Shown here one piece after another: positions 22,801 to 37,800 of a stretch of 64,000 bases of DNA (position 1 is the stretch's first letter; each line of letters starts with the position of its first letter). A program made the position numbers and the translations under genes. This DNA is from Stercorarius parasiticus (taxonomy: Eukaryota > Chordata > Aves > Charadriiformes > Stercorariidae). The stretch covers positions 561,068 to 625,067 of the forward strand of contig VWZL01002562.1 in assembly GCA_013396915.1 (NCBI GenBank). The letters run 5' to 3'. The notes beneath the pieces were generated by a model that had not been told where the DNA came from, made no database searches, and saw only the letters and a list, made by a program, of their open reading frames with translations.

Positions 22801-25800
22801 CAGATTTTTGCAACAACACTGGGATCTGCATGTGGAAGTCCTGACTGGTGGTTTTGTCACAACAGTTACAGAAGGTTGGTTGTTTCTGTGTGTGTTTAAA
22901 ACTCAAATTATGTTAACCAATGACATAAACTAGTCTTTATTTCATCCTTCTACTATCTGGTCTCCCTACATTTGAATCAATGCTTTCTTTGCCAGCTCCT
23001 CAACAAAATATTCAACTTAATATCTGCATAATTAATGGGCACAAGGAACAAATAATGGTATTTTTGGGGTGGTGGGAGAGAAAGGGATGCAGTAATAGGA
23101 TATGATGAAAACATCTAGAGGAAGTGGGTGAAGAAGTCAAAGATATTACAGAAGTAAGCTAACATGATTAAAGCGCTCTCAGCATACCGTAGCTGTACAT
23201 CAGTGTGTGGAGGGTTCCTGGACATGCATATGCATTAATTTCCATGGTAACACTATAATTGAAAACAATACTGGAATATAATCCACACTCACTTAGCCAA
23301 CGCAGTCTTCAAAATGTGGTTTAAATTACATCCAACTGTGTGCTTGCTTTTCTTTCTTTAAACTTTATTTTGCATTAGCTTTAACGATGGAGCTTGAAAA
23401 CTGGGATATGGAACACACTGCCATTTAGTTTGTTTAATTTTACAATTAAAAAAATAATAAGTTCACCTTAGACACAAAAAATCATTAGAATAAGCATTCC
23501 TTTTTATTTGTTTAGCTTGTTGATAGAACAGTGATTATCAGTTGGTTTATAAGCCTTAAAATGAAATCCTGGTAATGAATGAAAAAAATGAAGAGATAAT
23601 AAAAAAGTTTTGAATTTTAATAAAAGGTTTGTCTTTTTAAAATCCTGATGGAAAAATAAATGCTATGGAGAGATAAATGCATTACAAAGTAAATCTTCCA
23701 TGAAGGAATGTGAGTTATGTTGTAATTCATAAACAAGTTTTTCCTCAACCAGTTGAACATTTAATACCAAGGTTAAAAATAAAAATAAATTGAAATAAGC
23801 AGCAAATTCTTCTGATTCTGAGATCAACAGCCTTCCAAAATTCACAGAACTGTCCTTTAGTACAGAACTACAGTAAAACACATGCCCTGGCTATGTCCTG
23901 AGGTAGTATAAAATAATGATATACTGTATCCAACTGAATCTGAACTATTATTTTAATCTGCTTTTCCAATCTGCGTTATATGACCTCAACTAAGCCAAGT
24001 TTTCATTTCACATAAAACTGTGAGTGCGACCCTAATCCACTGAACACGCTGATCTGGGGAAGAATAAGCAAGGAACAGAGGGGGCAACAGTGCCAGCTCC
24101 AAGGGACACGCGGCACCCCCCCATTTCATCTTTGTCCAGCTCCCACCTCACACACGTTGCTCTGAAATACGTACTGCACCGGCCAAGGTAGGGCACAACT
24201 ATTGCACGTATCACCGAGTCTGGCTATCAGTATTTGTCGTGAAAAAACTTTTTCCCGTTAGCTACCTATCAGCCAAGTCTGCGCCAGTATACAATCCTTC
24301 AGGAGCTGAGCATTAGGAGTCTGTGACAACCTACTTAAGAAGGCCCCAAAACAATAGCCCAGTCATAAATCACGTTGATTTAAAAACAGACTCCAGATCC
24401 ACTGTTAAATTCATGGCAAAGTAAAACGGAACACCCCAAATGCAATCGTAATACATTAAACAGAATTTGCTCACTTTACACCAACTTTCCCTCTTAATTG
24501 CTACTCTACAGAAATAATAACAAAACCTGCTTATGCCTTTCGTCTGTGTTAAGATAATGAGTCACTACATTTGCATAAAGCTCATGGCCTAGATACAGTA
24601 ATTATTTCTAAACTTAAATACAGCAAATTTGACCAAGCGATTACTCAGTCTTAAGACACCTGTTATACCTTTTTTGGACTAGATTTCTAAAGTAGTCCTT
24701 TCCAGCTCTGCAGGGATAGCAGATGAATAAAATCAAGCACTGGAAGTTAAGACTAATTTAATAATTCATGTGAACAAGATTCATAACAAAAATATTCTGT
24801 TAAAACCAAGTGTTTACATTGTTCAAAACCCAGAAGCTCTTTCAGAGGGGTAAGGGCAGGGAATGGCACGATGAAGTTACGGTTCTAACGCAAGATGCAT
24901 TTTCCCCCAAGAACTGTACGCTCTCGCTCCTCGGCAACCCAAAGGTCTTGTTCAGACTGCAAAGGGCAGAAAACTGCTGTGAAAATTAAAACTTGACATG
25001 AAACTTTGGTAAGTTTCCAGGAAAACTACGTACTGCACATTTGCTGTGTGACTTTTATATAAAAATAGCAACATTCAACATCTTCTCCCCCCAACAACAC
25101 TTTCTAAGAAAACTGGTCTTTGACTGAAACTTGGGATTATTGCAAAACCAAAATTCTCAAGGATGTATTTTAAAAATCAAATAGTATTTGTTTCTTCACT
25201 CACATCACGGCTTTACTCCTGACTTTTAAAACAATATAGAACGAATTCTCCTAATCCATTAAAAGCAAAAGAATTAAAAAAATNAACGTGCGTTAAAACT
25301 GGGAACTAGGAGTTAAAAGAAGAACCTTAAAGCCCAGCTCTGAATCACTCCTCCTCAACATACACAACTCCCGGCTGTATTCCTAAAGAACCTTCCTACG
25401 GTGGGGTGTTGCTGCAGTCCCAAAGTTCTCCGTCAGACATCCAGTAGAAAACCTATTATCCCTCAAAGTTTTTCCACATTCATGCTCAGACAGCTGGAGA
25501 AAAGACGGAAAACATTTTGCCTAATTCCTATTCAGAATTCCCTCTAAAAAGCACGCTTGGAAGGGTATTTTCAAACATCTTTCTATCCCTGTTCTGAGGA
25601 ATCTGTTCTTTCAGAGCCCGGTGTATCTCCACTGGACACTTCTAGTATATTTACAAGTTTTTACTGTGCATTTCACACCAGTGCTAAGGATTACAAAGGT
25701 AATCCCTTACCTTACTGTCTGCACAACAGTAAAATTACAGAGCGAGATCACTGTTCAACAGACTATGCTTTGAAGATGTAAGAGAGGCCTGAAGACAGAG

Positions 25801-28800
25801 ACAATTACACACAAAACCTGTAGAAGGCAGAAATAAAACCTTCTTTTAGCCTAAATGCCTATTTTGCTTTGCTGGTAATTACAAAGGAACAGCTCAGGCT
25901 TTGTAAGCAAGGGGCAGCCAGATCAATGGTGGAAGGGTAATACAGGTAAAGTTTTCGTGGTCTTTGTTTCCAGCTGAGAGCTGCAGAGATCAGGTTGGGT
26001 GTGCTGAACTTACTGTGAATAAAGCTTCAGGACATCATGCAACATGATCTTAAAGGAAATTTTAATCTCCAAATGCGGTGTAATTAACCGATGTTACAAT
26101 AAAACGTTTTCATAAGTCTTTTTAATCAACTTTTTAAAAAAATGCTATGAGTGTGTTGTTAAATTCATTTAATTTTTAAGAAGTTTTAGAATTACAAAGC
26201 TAAATCATGCATCTCTGCTAAAATTACACTGAAATAAGGAATAGTTAACTTTCTGAATGAATAACCTTAAACAATTTAGAGAATAACATCCACTGCAATA
26301 CCTCCTACGGCTGATACTTGCTTTTGATTGCTTATGTAGGATTTTAGAGAATTGGATCGACCAAAAAAAGACAGAATACGAAATAAAACATAAAAGTTAA
26401 ACTTACGGTATTACAAATAAGGTATGAGCCACAATTCAATTAAACTGATCGCAGGAATCAAGGAAGGAGTCACTGCAACTACTGGACTAGCTCGGTTTTG
26501 TGTGCAAAGCAAGGACCCAATTTTGGACAAAATGAAAACAAAATACCCCAACCAGCTGAGCTTCACAGGGAAGACAAACGCAGCCAAAAATAACTTAAAA
26601 AAATAAGTGGTATCATCAAAATAGTAAACCTAAGTACCAAATGAAACTAAGTTCTCTGATATAAATTCCTCTGTGACAGTTTACTACCTTGGCGCTAAGC
26701 ACCATTCATCCAGGCAAGGCAGGTCAATGCTGGCTCAGCAGAGAAGTCGCCCTAAACATGACTATTCACTTGGCGTTTCCCTGGCTGAACTACCCACGAC
26801 TCAATCACGGCAACTTGCCACTCGGGCATATTTGATGGCCTTGAACTTGTCACCACAACTATACCAAGGACAGAGGAACACACGGGGTACCACACGTGTG
26901 GCAGGCTGCTCTGCCCGCCAGCGCAACACTCCCACAGGAGCCAAGGGAACTAGGCGTCCAGCACAATTCTTACACGCTACCAAGACTAATTCAGCGGGAC
27001 AAAGACAGTAATGGCTAGCTTCCCACATCCTGTGAGGCTATCAGGAATGCAAAGCCCTGCTTTCAACAAATAAATACACAAACTGCTAAAATAACATGAA
27101 TCTACCTGGTGGCTTATAGCCTCTTCAACCAATAAATTAAAAAAAGGCATTAGAAATTTGCACATGGTATGTAATAAGATGTACTACTTTAAAAGGAAGA
27201 AATTCCATTCAATACCATTTGTGAAAACCATAAAAAAAGCAAAAAGAATTCCAGTACACTTGCTCTATTTACAGCCAGGGACTTGGTTAAAAGCTTGTAT
27301 TCAACTTAACTTACACAAACCGTACACTGATGGTTGGAAGTGAAATATGGGACTTAATATTTGTAACTAAATGATAAAGTAAGTTTGGAGTTTATAAACT
27401 TTCTCTTTTACGTTATAGTTCATTCGTTAATTGATTTATTATTGTAAAAGAAAACAAGTCACTTTCCAAGTATAATTACTGCACTGGACTGATCAAGGCT
27501 TTGAGCAAACATACTCAGTTTCTTCATAGGTTTTCAACCTATTTTTATTTTCTTAAAAATAAGTATCAGCAGCAGCAAATGGTGATGCATTAGCTATGAA
27601 TCTGTGGAAGCATAAATGTATATGGCATAAAATAACTAAGAATGTCAAAAGGATAAAATAAATACTATTAATTACAACTTAAAGGAAGACGTTTTAGGAG
27701 GTAAAAATAATGAATTTGCCAAAATAAAAATGCACGACATATTAAAAAAGAGTTTTCAGTTACCTACAATTTACTGCTTACAGTGAAAAACACTGTAATA
27801 GAAAGAGCTTAGATATAGTCATTAAAGTTTGTTTTCAAGGGTTTTAAAATGCATGTGTAACAGTGACTAACACTTACAGGGCTAACACTTCCTAAATCCC
27901 CCCAGCAGCTGCACCGACACTGTAGGTGGTCTGATAGACTGTTTCAGAGAATGGCTTAACTATTGAGAATGCCAATGTGATGCCTGACCACAATTTATTA
28001 TGTTATAGTGGTCTGCAGATAGTCTAGAATGGAAAACATACCATTTTCCCTGGGAAGTTAATAGATTTACAAACTGGAAAACCTCCTTCCCCGCACCCAG
28101 ATGCTATGTAATGACCTAAACACAGAAGTAACTCAGAAATTTAACCAGTTAACTAACCACAGGCCACAAATTTACATGTTACCATTCACTAGATAGTCAG
28201 CTGGTAAGAAGCAGAGACAATTGCACAACAGCTTAATAATTAATTAGTCTTTAGCAGACCACATATACAAAGAATATAAATTAGACAAGGTGCAAAACCT
28301 TAGCATTATCTTAAATACAAACTGACTCGGAAAAAAAGAATAAAGTAACTGAACCAGTTACTCTTTCCCCTGAAGTTTACTCCTGCCTGATTGTAAAAGT
28401 TATAGCTTTCATTTTTAAACTCAAGTTCATAAATTTTTCAGTTCCCTAAGTATCACGTAGGATAGTGAACCCGTAGAGCAGTGACAATGAACCACTACTA
28501 CACATGCCACATCCATTACAAATAGATTCAGGCAGGCCTTGGTGAAAACAAACCAGTGTGATCTTAAAAGTTCATTTAACACCGACTCAGAAAAAGGTCT
28601 CACATCACTACTTCATATTATCTCAGAGTACAGAATATCAGCATTCACACTAAGTTGTGTAAACGGTGTAAATGATTTGTCTGCAAAAACGTTACTGGTC
28701 TCTGCTAGTACTGGCAACACTAAAAATAGATTACAAAAATCTTAGCTTGCCCAATTTTCCTCACTTAAACAGTAAACAAGATCAACTTTTTCCCTATCTC

Positions 28801-31800
28801 TACCATATCTCTATTATTGGTCCCCTACAAGAAGAATTAAACAAGGAACTAAAAACCAAAAAAGCTTGGCAAAGGAAAGCATGGGTTAATCTGACTCTTA
28901 CAAAGTCTTACCTAGGTAGATAAAAAACAGACCCTGAAGTACAGTATCACCTCACAGACTTGTTATCAGAAGTTGAGGTAATGCTAGGTATCACCAGCAC
29001 CCACTTAGATGTTAATTTGAATCTTGGCTTACACAGTCTCCTGCAGTAAAACTTCTATTCACTCAAACTGTTTAAAAAAGTATTTTTCTTTGTTCTGATT
29101 TAAAATTGTTGTCTTTTAACTGAAGATCTTTTTCTTATACTGTCAATTACACTGAAGGGAAACTCGTTATCTATCTCATTATACCATCCATTATATTAAT
29201 TACTTCTTTTATTGTTTTAGCTGCTATTCGCCTCTGAAGTGAAAAATACTGCTCTAAAGTGAAAACACAGCACTCTTCTTCTTCCAAGATCAAATACCCC
29301 ATGTTGTTAAACAGATGTAAAATATTTTTATAGCATATAACTCCTAGTGATGTGCATCAACTTACTTTTGGCAACATTGGTGTATCTCTCTTCTTTTTCT
29401 TTTCTGAATTAGGATCATCCAACAGATCTGGCTCAAAAGTGTACAACTCAGTAAGTTCATTCATAGTAAAATGACGTTCAACTTGCTGTTGGTCGACAAC
29501 TCGGAAAGACAATGACTGCTTTGTTACCTGACGATCATAGATCTTATCTTCCATAGTTCCCTAAAAAGAACAGGAGACACTCGCTTTCATACAAATACTG
29601 AACCTTCTTGTCATACAGGGAAAAAAGTTAATAGCTACAAAAGAGCTAGAATAACAACGTAAGAGTGCTCTATTTTCCTTGTTTCTTTGACCCCGTATCT
29701 ACAAAATTACCTGAAAATACTTCGCTGAGGAAAAAAAAAAAATAAAGAGAAAAAACCCTCCTGGAAGCTAACATTAAGTGATATGAATTGTGTATGTGAC
29801 AGATGTCATCTAGCTATTGACTAGAGTAAGAAATATATGTTTTCAGTAGTATTTTGAAGAGATCCATTTTTGTTTCAATTCCCCAAAGTAGGATTATGAA
29901 CAAAAAAAAGGCAATTTCCACAGCATGTACCTTATGCTGCTTTGAGCAGCCTGTAAAAAGGGAAAACAGATACCATATCACTGGGGTGGAGAGCAGAAGG
30001 GAAGGGAAGCAGTGAAGTCCAATTCATCACGGCTGTGTATGAAAAAATTAGATCCTTGATTAAAAGAGGAAAAACTTTATTTTTTCTTTTTAAAAAAAGA
30101 TGATGACTATGAGAAGTATGAGAACAGCACAGCCTGTTCCGAACATTGTAATTTAAAAAGGATATAAACAGTTCAAAAGTGCACACAGAAAACTACAAAA
30201 ATAGGCTGAAGAAAAACCCTACGTCTGACAGTGACGTGTTACAAGAAGTAATTTAAGTTGGGAAGTAAATAGTGACTTGACCAGGAGTTAAGTACTGTTA
30301 CTGGGAAAAGGTTTTCCGTCTACTCTATAACACCTGAAGAACAAGGAGATGAAGCGAGGTACTTCCTAACAGAAATAATGGCATTATACTTTAAAAAAAA
30401 GCATAGATCAATGACCATCAGAAATATTACACGTCTTTAATATCTGTAGGGTGTGATACAAGTTTCAAATCATGACTGGATGCCTTTATAAAGAATTCTT
30501 CAGCTCCCTGTGTTTTCATTCCAGTTGGACTGTAAGGGGCCCATAGACCAGGGGTCTGTAGAAGACAGCTACGCTGAGCAAGCCTATTGCCTAACAACCA
30601 CCATCCTCTATGCACTCTATTCACTTAAGAATTTTTAGTGCTGTGCAAATAAAAAAAAGCTGAGAGCACTATCCTGAGCCTGGATGTGTGAATCACTTCT
30701 GGAATTCCAGGTTTTGTGTTACACAGTGTCAGACGAGGTGGGCTTAACAGGAAGGCATTTCAGTTGTTGTTTACTTTACCGATCTTTTCTTCAGGAGGTT
30801 TTTCAGTCGCCAAATCCTGCTATCAGATTAGGGCCAGAAGATGACCGGATGAGTGTGGACCACTACAGACTTCAACACAAGTCCAAATAGTTACAGTTTA
30901 CACATCTGATTGCAGGACCAGAATATCATAAACATATCAGACAGAAACATACCTGAGCCAAAAACCTGTACACAAACACAGGTTTGTTCTGCCCAAAGCG
31001 GTAAACCCTGAAAATACTCTGTATGTCATACGATGGGTTCCAAGAAGCATCAAAGATGATTACTCTATTAGCAGCCACGAGATTAATTCCGAGGGAACCT
31101 GCTTTAGTGGATATAATAAACAAGCGGCCTCTGGAACAGAGAAAAGTTGCAAAATTTTAGTATGTTGGAAAACAGCTATTGTTCCCATGTTGCTGTGTTA
31201 CTATGGAGTTGTTCGTACAGTGAAATAACTCAAAAACTTCTTTAAAATACTGTATTAAGCCTAAAACAGATGCAGATTTTACAAGGACAACACTTCTAGC
31301 AAAACATACACTCCCAGAAATGCAGATCAGGGCCTTTTGCAAACCAGCTGTTAACAAAAACTGGTGGGTAAGAAAAATTTTTGGATTTGCATTTTCAAAC
31401 TCTAATAAAATTAGTTATACCAAGTTAAACCATAATTTTAAACAGGCATATCCCATCCTATTGAAACTGTTTCCTGGCTAGCAAGCTTTCAGGATAACTC
31501 TAGAATGGCACTGTCTCTTTGATGTATCTGCTTTTTTTGAATACCACCTCACTCAGGTTCACTGAATTAGCTTACTTTGTTCCATTTAACTTTTTTTCCT
31601 GTACATTACAAAAGACTGCAACATAGCTACATATTTTATTTGTTAAACAAATCTAAGAAGGTGAAGCTCCTTAACTTCATTAAACTTGTTCAAGTCTGTA
31701 TCTATCTCCCTATCTAAATAAGACTTGGAAGTCCCAACTTGTATGAACTGTGGATGGCTGGGAGACAATTCCGGAGATGGCTGAGAGCTATATGTTTCTA

Positions 31801-34800
31801 CCAGCCAAGTGACCGCTGTCTCCTGGCCAGACCCCACAGAGCTCCGACTTTCCTCACTCCTTATATCCTTTTAGAGAATTGTAATAAAAAGACTGTCTCT
31901 GATTCAAATTGCTTACAATCTAAACAAGAACAAAACCATCAAGAAAACACTGAGCAAGTACTGATTGGTACAAACGGAAGTAATCTCAAGAAACGAGAAA
32001 CCTATTGTTGCACACTTTTTGTGCAAGTTCTGCACTTGACAACATTCTGATATTTATTTGCCTAGCCTTATGAGGTCATCAAGCTAATACAAGTAATGAA
32101 GAAACAAGGAACAAAAGAAACAGAAGGGGTAAAAGTAAGCATATATATCAGAAGAGATCTCACCTCACGTTAGTTTCATCATTAAATTCTTCAGCCCATT
32201 TCTTTCTTGACTGAGCTGTAGTCGAACCATCTAAGCGATAGTAATCAATATTTCTAAACCATTTTCCTTCACCTATAAATGTAACAGTCAAATTATTAAA
32301 ATGTTGCTGTGTAAGAGACTGAGAATACTAGATATACACAACTGTCTAGTAAAAGAACAAATATGGAATATAAAATATATTATTTTTGAGTTTAACTTCA
32401 ATTACTTTGAGTTTAATTTGAGTTATGGCTACTTCTTGCCAAATGGGGAAAAAAAGATAATTACAGCTGATGGAAGGTTTTCTTCTCTCCCCAATTCACA
32501 AGTAACTTTTTTTTTTCCTTTGGCCATCAAGGTATATGTACACAAAATGAACCCCACCGTGCCATCGATGATAAAGAAAATAGCATTTTTAGGAGGCAGC
32601 ACTGCTCAATACAATCAATTATGAGATTGTTGAGTTATGTCAGGAAGGTCTCTATCTGGCGAATCTTGCTATGATACATAGTCTAATTGCTTACCAAAGA
32701 ACCACCACAAATGAGAAAAACTCCATCCCTTAAAACATTATCTCAGACTAAAGGCACAAACTCCATAAAATACACACAGCTCATAACATCTGAAGATGAC
32801 AAACGTAAGGAAGCTGAGGAAGCAACAGCCAGAAACAGTAACTCTGAGACACACAGATACTGGAGATCTTCATCTAACTATGGTGTTGATAACACCAAGC
32901 CACATTTCTCTTATGCAACTGTTCAACATGTTTACACTTAGAAATGAGCTATTTGAAAGGAATGGCAGATTCAAAGGAATTCTTCAATCAACAGGTACTG
33001 GGAACTGAAATTTCGCATGAAGATGAACTGCATCATCAGGAGCTCTGGGAGGATCTCACAGAGCAAAAGAAGAAACATCATACCCAGAGGACACGCCTGG
33101 CTAGTGAGCAATTCCTCACCATTTGAGCATCAGTAGGATAATAATTAATTCAATGCTATGTTCCCTTATGAAATCTATAAAAGAATCTAATCCAGCACAT
33201 ATAAAGCCTAAATTCACATTTTGCTTGTTCTACACACTGTTTTAAAGCGGTCTAATTTTCATTCATTATCTCTCTCCCAGTAGGAAGGATCAGAATTTGC
33301 CACGCATCAGCATATAACATCACTTTTGTACAGAATTTAGCAAAATGCCTTCTCTCATTTCAGATGATGAACATTTAATCTGCTTAAGCTATATTAAGCA
33401 TGGATGATACAGAATGAAATCAGAAGCAATAGCGCATAATGGGATAGCAGAGACCACCTGCGGAGGAGACCAATAATCCTGCCAACTTCAGGAATAGTAC
33501 AGAGCATACAATACCTCTAATGAAAACAATTATTTCAAATCCATTCCCTTTGGACTGAATAGAGACTTGTAGAAGAGTTATTAGCTTTGCAATTGTTCAA
33601 GGTGGCACTCACCTTTATAAATAGGAGGCTTATCTTTGTCAGTTTTCTCCCTGTTGGCCAGCTCCAGAAAATCTTCTATCAAATCCAGAGATATTAGGGA
33701 CTGGCTAAACACTAGCCTGAAAACAGAAACAGGGAAACACAAAATTCACCTCTGAGGTTATTTTAATTATTGTGTTGCTTTATTTTTCTTCTCTCCTCAC
33801 TCTGATACTACCTTTGAAACAAACAGCTTTTCTAGACAGAGAAAGACTCTGGTGGAGTACATGCGTGTATGGGTAAACTCACTGATAAAAATGAATGTAA
33901 CATACACATTTGCTTCAGAAAACTGAGCTATTGCATTATGAAGACTGAATAAAGAACAGTGTCAGACTAACATACTCATAACGTCATTAAAAGTCTTTCT
34001 AGAACTGACTTACACTTTGTCTCCAAGCTCCTCTGCCATTCGAAGTATTTCAAAGAGAAGCACCATTTTCCCAGAATGTTCCAACACTTCAGCATCTGCA
34101 TCAGTGACAAAATCTTTGTACCAATCTGGCGCTGGGCTACCAGGATTGGAAGAAGATGTAGCTTTGCCTTTAAAAAAAACAAAGTAAAAAAAATTTTAAG
34201 GTAAGGGCATTGTCTCCCTTTGAATGCTTTGAAATGTCCAAACTACAGAATTGTCTCCTCATTATTAGGCTTAAGTGGTATGAAAGAGTTAAACAGGCAA
34301 AGAAAAAATAGCGTTTGCACTATCAGCAACAACCGCGTTAGCAGTTATCAATAGCGCAAGTCATCAGAGTCACAAATCCCCTTTTTGTATTGCAGGATAT
34401 TTGGACAAATATTTCTACCATTTCTACCTTTTCCCCACGAGTATTTATCAACAGCTTTGTTTCAAACAAGTATACATCTTTGAAAACTCATCCATAAGTG
34501 TTACAGCCATTGAAAAGAAGCTTTCCATAGAGAGAATTATTCTGAATCTCAAACAAACATCTGAAATTGTTGGAAAAAGAAAGACAGTGGTCTTTTGGAT
34601 TACCTAGTTCATCTATCAAGATGAACTCTCTAGAAGAAAGTTTCCAAACATTACAATAATACAGGTGCTTAAGATAAAACCCATAAACCACCTCCTCCCA
34701 CTTCTGTTAGGCTCAGATCTAGGATCTTTTTTTCCTAAGCTAATTTAGAAAACAATATTAGCATATAGGACAAAAAAATAACTCCCCCCACCTTTTATAT

Positions 34801-37800
34801 TGATTCACAATAGAAGAAAAAAAAACAAAAATTCCACCATTATATTCTGCCTCATAGCAAAGTTATTTAAGGAAGTTTCCTGTCTCTTCATCTGCTAACA
34901 TACTATTATACTAACAAAACCTGTAAAATACATACATGGGAACAATCCTATTTTTAACATCTTACTATCTTATAAGTTCATTTTGTTAATTTGACGTAAC
35001 CCCTTAAAAATAAAGTAGTACTGGAATGAATTACAAAATTCAATTTGTCATTTTAAAAATACACCAAAGCAACTATGCACCTAGCAAAACAAGTCTGTTG
35101 GGGTCTGTATCATTCACTCCAAAGTGTCAGATGCAGACCGTGCCAACCTTTAGTGATACTCCCTTTATGTTTATTCTGAATTCAACCAGGAAAAAGCATG
35201 TATTCAGCTTTATAACCAGAACGGCAGACAGGAGCCATGAATTACCTTGATTTACATTACTTAATTTCTTTTATGGTATTTCTATGATATTCAATTTAAC
35301 GTCCTTTGCATTAGAGTGATAAAAATCGACTCATTAGATTTATAACACTAACTTTTTTCACATGAAAACTTTGATCTACTGAAATATTTACTTAAGTAGT
35401 AGAAGTCTTCTATCCCATGAACAATTCAAAACATTTACGTTTTCAGCCTATGCAATGCAAATCAATCGTGATACACCAGTAAATTTCAGGTGCAAGACAG
35501 AACTCACAGAACTCCCATGTGAGGCTTCCTTCATACAAGCTTTTAAAGCTTTGTTTAGTTTTTCAATACCAGAACAAAGAAAGAACAATATGAGATCTAG
35601 ATGTGCTGTGCGAAAATCCTATACACACCACCGATTGATTTCTGTCTTCACCCCTAAACTTTGCAGAAGGGCCTCCGAGAGCTGCAGTGAGAGAGAAAGC
35701 CTGCCCACAAACCTCATCTGGTGCAGCATCCAATCTTTGTTTAGAAATTCTGTACCTACATTAAATTGAACAAGGCTGCATGTCAGAGGTAAACATTTAA
35801 GTGATGCAGACAGAAACTCATCCTGCCTATAACATAATTACTTTAATACATTTAATCTGTATGTGTTACGTATTTTACACACACACACTCTCACACTCTT
35901 CCCCTTACACATTTACAATATGTTTGTCATTGGAATGAGGACCAAAAACATATTTCTCATCTTAACTGTCCCCAAAAAAATCATTTATTTAGGGAAAGTG
36001 ATTAGACACACCATAAATGGCACAATCAGAAAACTAGCCGTATGATACTAGATATGAAACAAAAGCTATATTATTAAAGGAAAATCCAAAAATGAAACTT
36101 ACACATATAAGCAGTTTAAATAACAATCTTTACAAAGGTCTCATATTCCTGCTGCATTGTATCTGCTTGCTCCACAGCCATTTCAAATTGCAGGTGCAAT
36201 CATAAATGACATGCATATTTCTTAACCTTTCCATTAATCTTTCCCCAATGTATTTAAAAAGACGTGAAAAGCGGCAGAATTCCTCTGTTAACTTTGTATT
36301 GTTTTCTACTTGTGAATTAAAAAAAAAATAACTGAGCAGCTTCTGAGTTCTAAATTGATGCACCTTGTTTTTCCAAAACAAATCTATTATTAGAAGTAGC
36401 AAGAAATGTAAGCATAGAAGCAGTCCACAGAATTAAGGACTTTGCCAGTTTGCAACAAAGCAGAAGTCCTGACAGCCCTACCAAATCACCTTTTGCAAAA
36501 TGAAGCTGACTTGTATTTTATTTACTTGTATATTATACTCACCTTCATCTGATTTTGTAACAGATGGAGGGTTGTTTACAAGTTCTTCTGCATTTCCTTC
36601 TCCACCTCCACGAGATCTTGAATTCCAGACTTTAATGACTTCAACATCATTATCACTGCCACTTCCACTTGAGCTACACTCTTTCTTCACTTTTTTCCCC
36701 TTGGATTTTTTTTTCCTAAAAAGGTAACATTGTACACCCCATTATTTTTTAAAAATTCTACTGTTAGAGAACATATTCTAGTAGATATATAAAATTTTAA
36801 AAATAAACATTCACTTTTATAGAAATCCCTTAAGTTCTGTTAGGGAAATAAATCCAACAAACAAGAATAAATAAAAGCTCAATTACTTTGCATAATCATC
36901 AGAACTTAAGCTCATTGAAGTTTCATCGGAATCCGAAGCTATGAACTCATCCAGACTGTCTTCATCAAAATAGCCCTCAAAAGAGAAAAAACAGAAGTTT
37001 TGAGTATGCTCATCCAGAAGCTTTTATTAAACCTTTAGCCATCTGCTTAATCTTCATTTAAACAATGGGAAGTTCTACAAAGGGTTGGCCTTGCAAAATG
37101 CTTTGAGAATGACAACATACCCAGAAACAAAAATATGACAAAACCAGCAGCAAAATTACCCCACAGCAACAAAGATTTCCATTAATTTGACGAAACTTTA
37201 CCTAGCATTTGGCAAAGCTTATTTGGAAAGTTCTCAATAGAGAGTATTTTGATATATCTAATTTACCTTATTTTCTTTGCTAATATAGTCCAGCTGCAAA
37301 CACCAAGGGTGAGTCCAGATTCTGCTCAACATCTGGAAATCCTGGAATAGTTTAGCTCCAGCTTTGCCTCTTCCACCTTCATTGCCACTACCTACACCTG
37401 ACAATAAAGTTCAGGTTTTAGAATGAAACCTTGCAGTAAGTTTGCCACATACTGTTCCCTCTTTGAACAATCCGTTAGTGCAGTACTGAGTGTTCTTTCC
37501 AGATGCACATCATATTGTAACGTCTCTTGTAAAAGAGGTCAAATTACTGAGTCACAGGCATTTTTTTCCTAGTTAAAGTTGTCAAAATTAGATTTTCCCC
37601 TTTTTCTTGATAATAAGAAACATGATTGCATTATTACATAAAAGCACATTTCTCTGCAGTATAGGAATGAATCCAAATCTTCTTAAAAGGACAGTCATGT
37701 CTATTTAGGTTTTGTAAAAGCAGCCCAAGGTAGAAAATACAAAATAAAATTTGCATTTTGGTTTCAATAAATTTGGCTTACTATTTTGAGCTATATTTAT

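Noticed and set aside
26673..27011. 112-codon plus-strand frame in intron 30
   Set aside because: A 75-codon frame is open on the other strand over the same bases, with no recognisable domain or introns; kept only as a composition patch.
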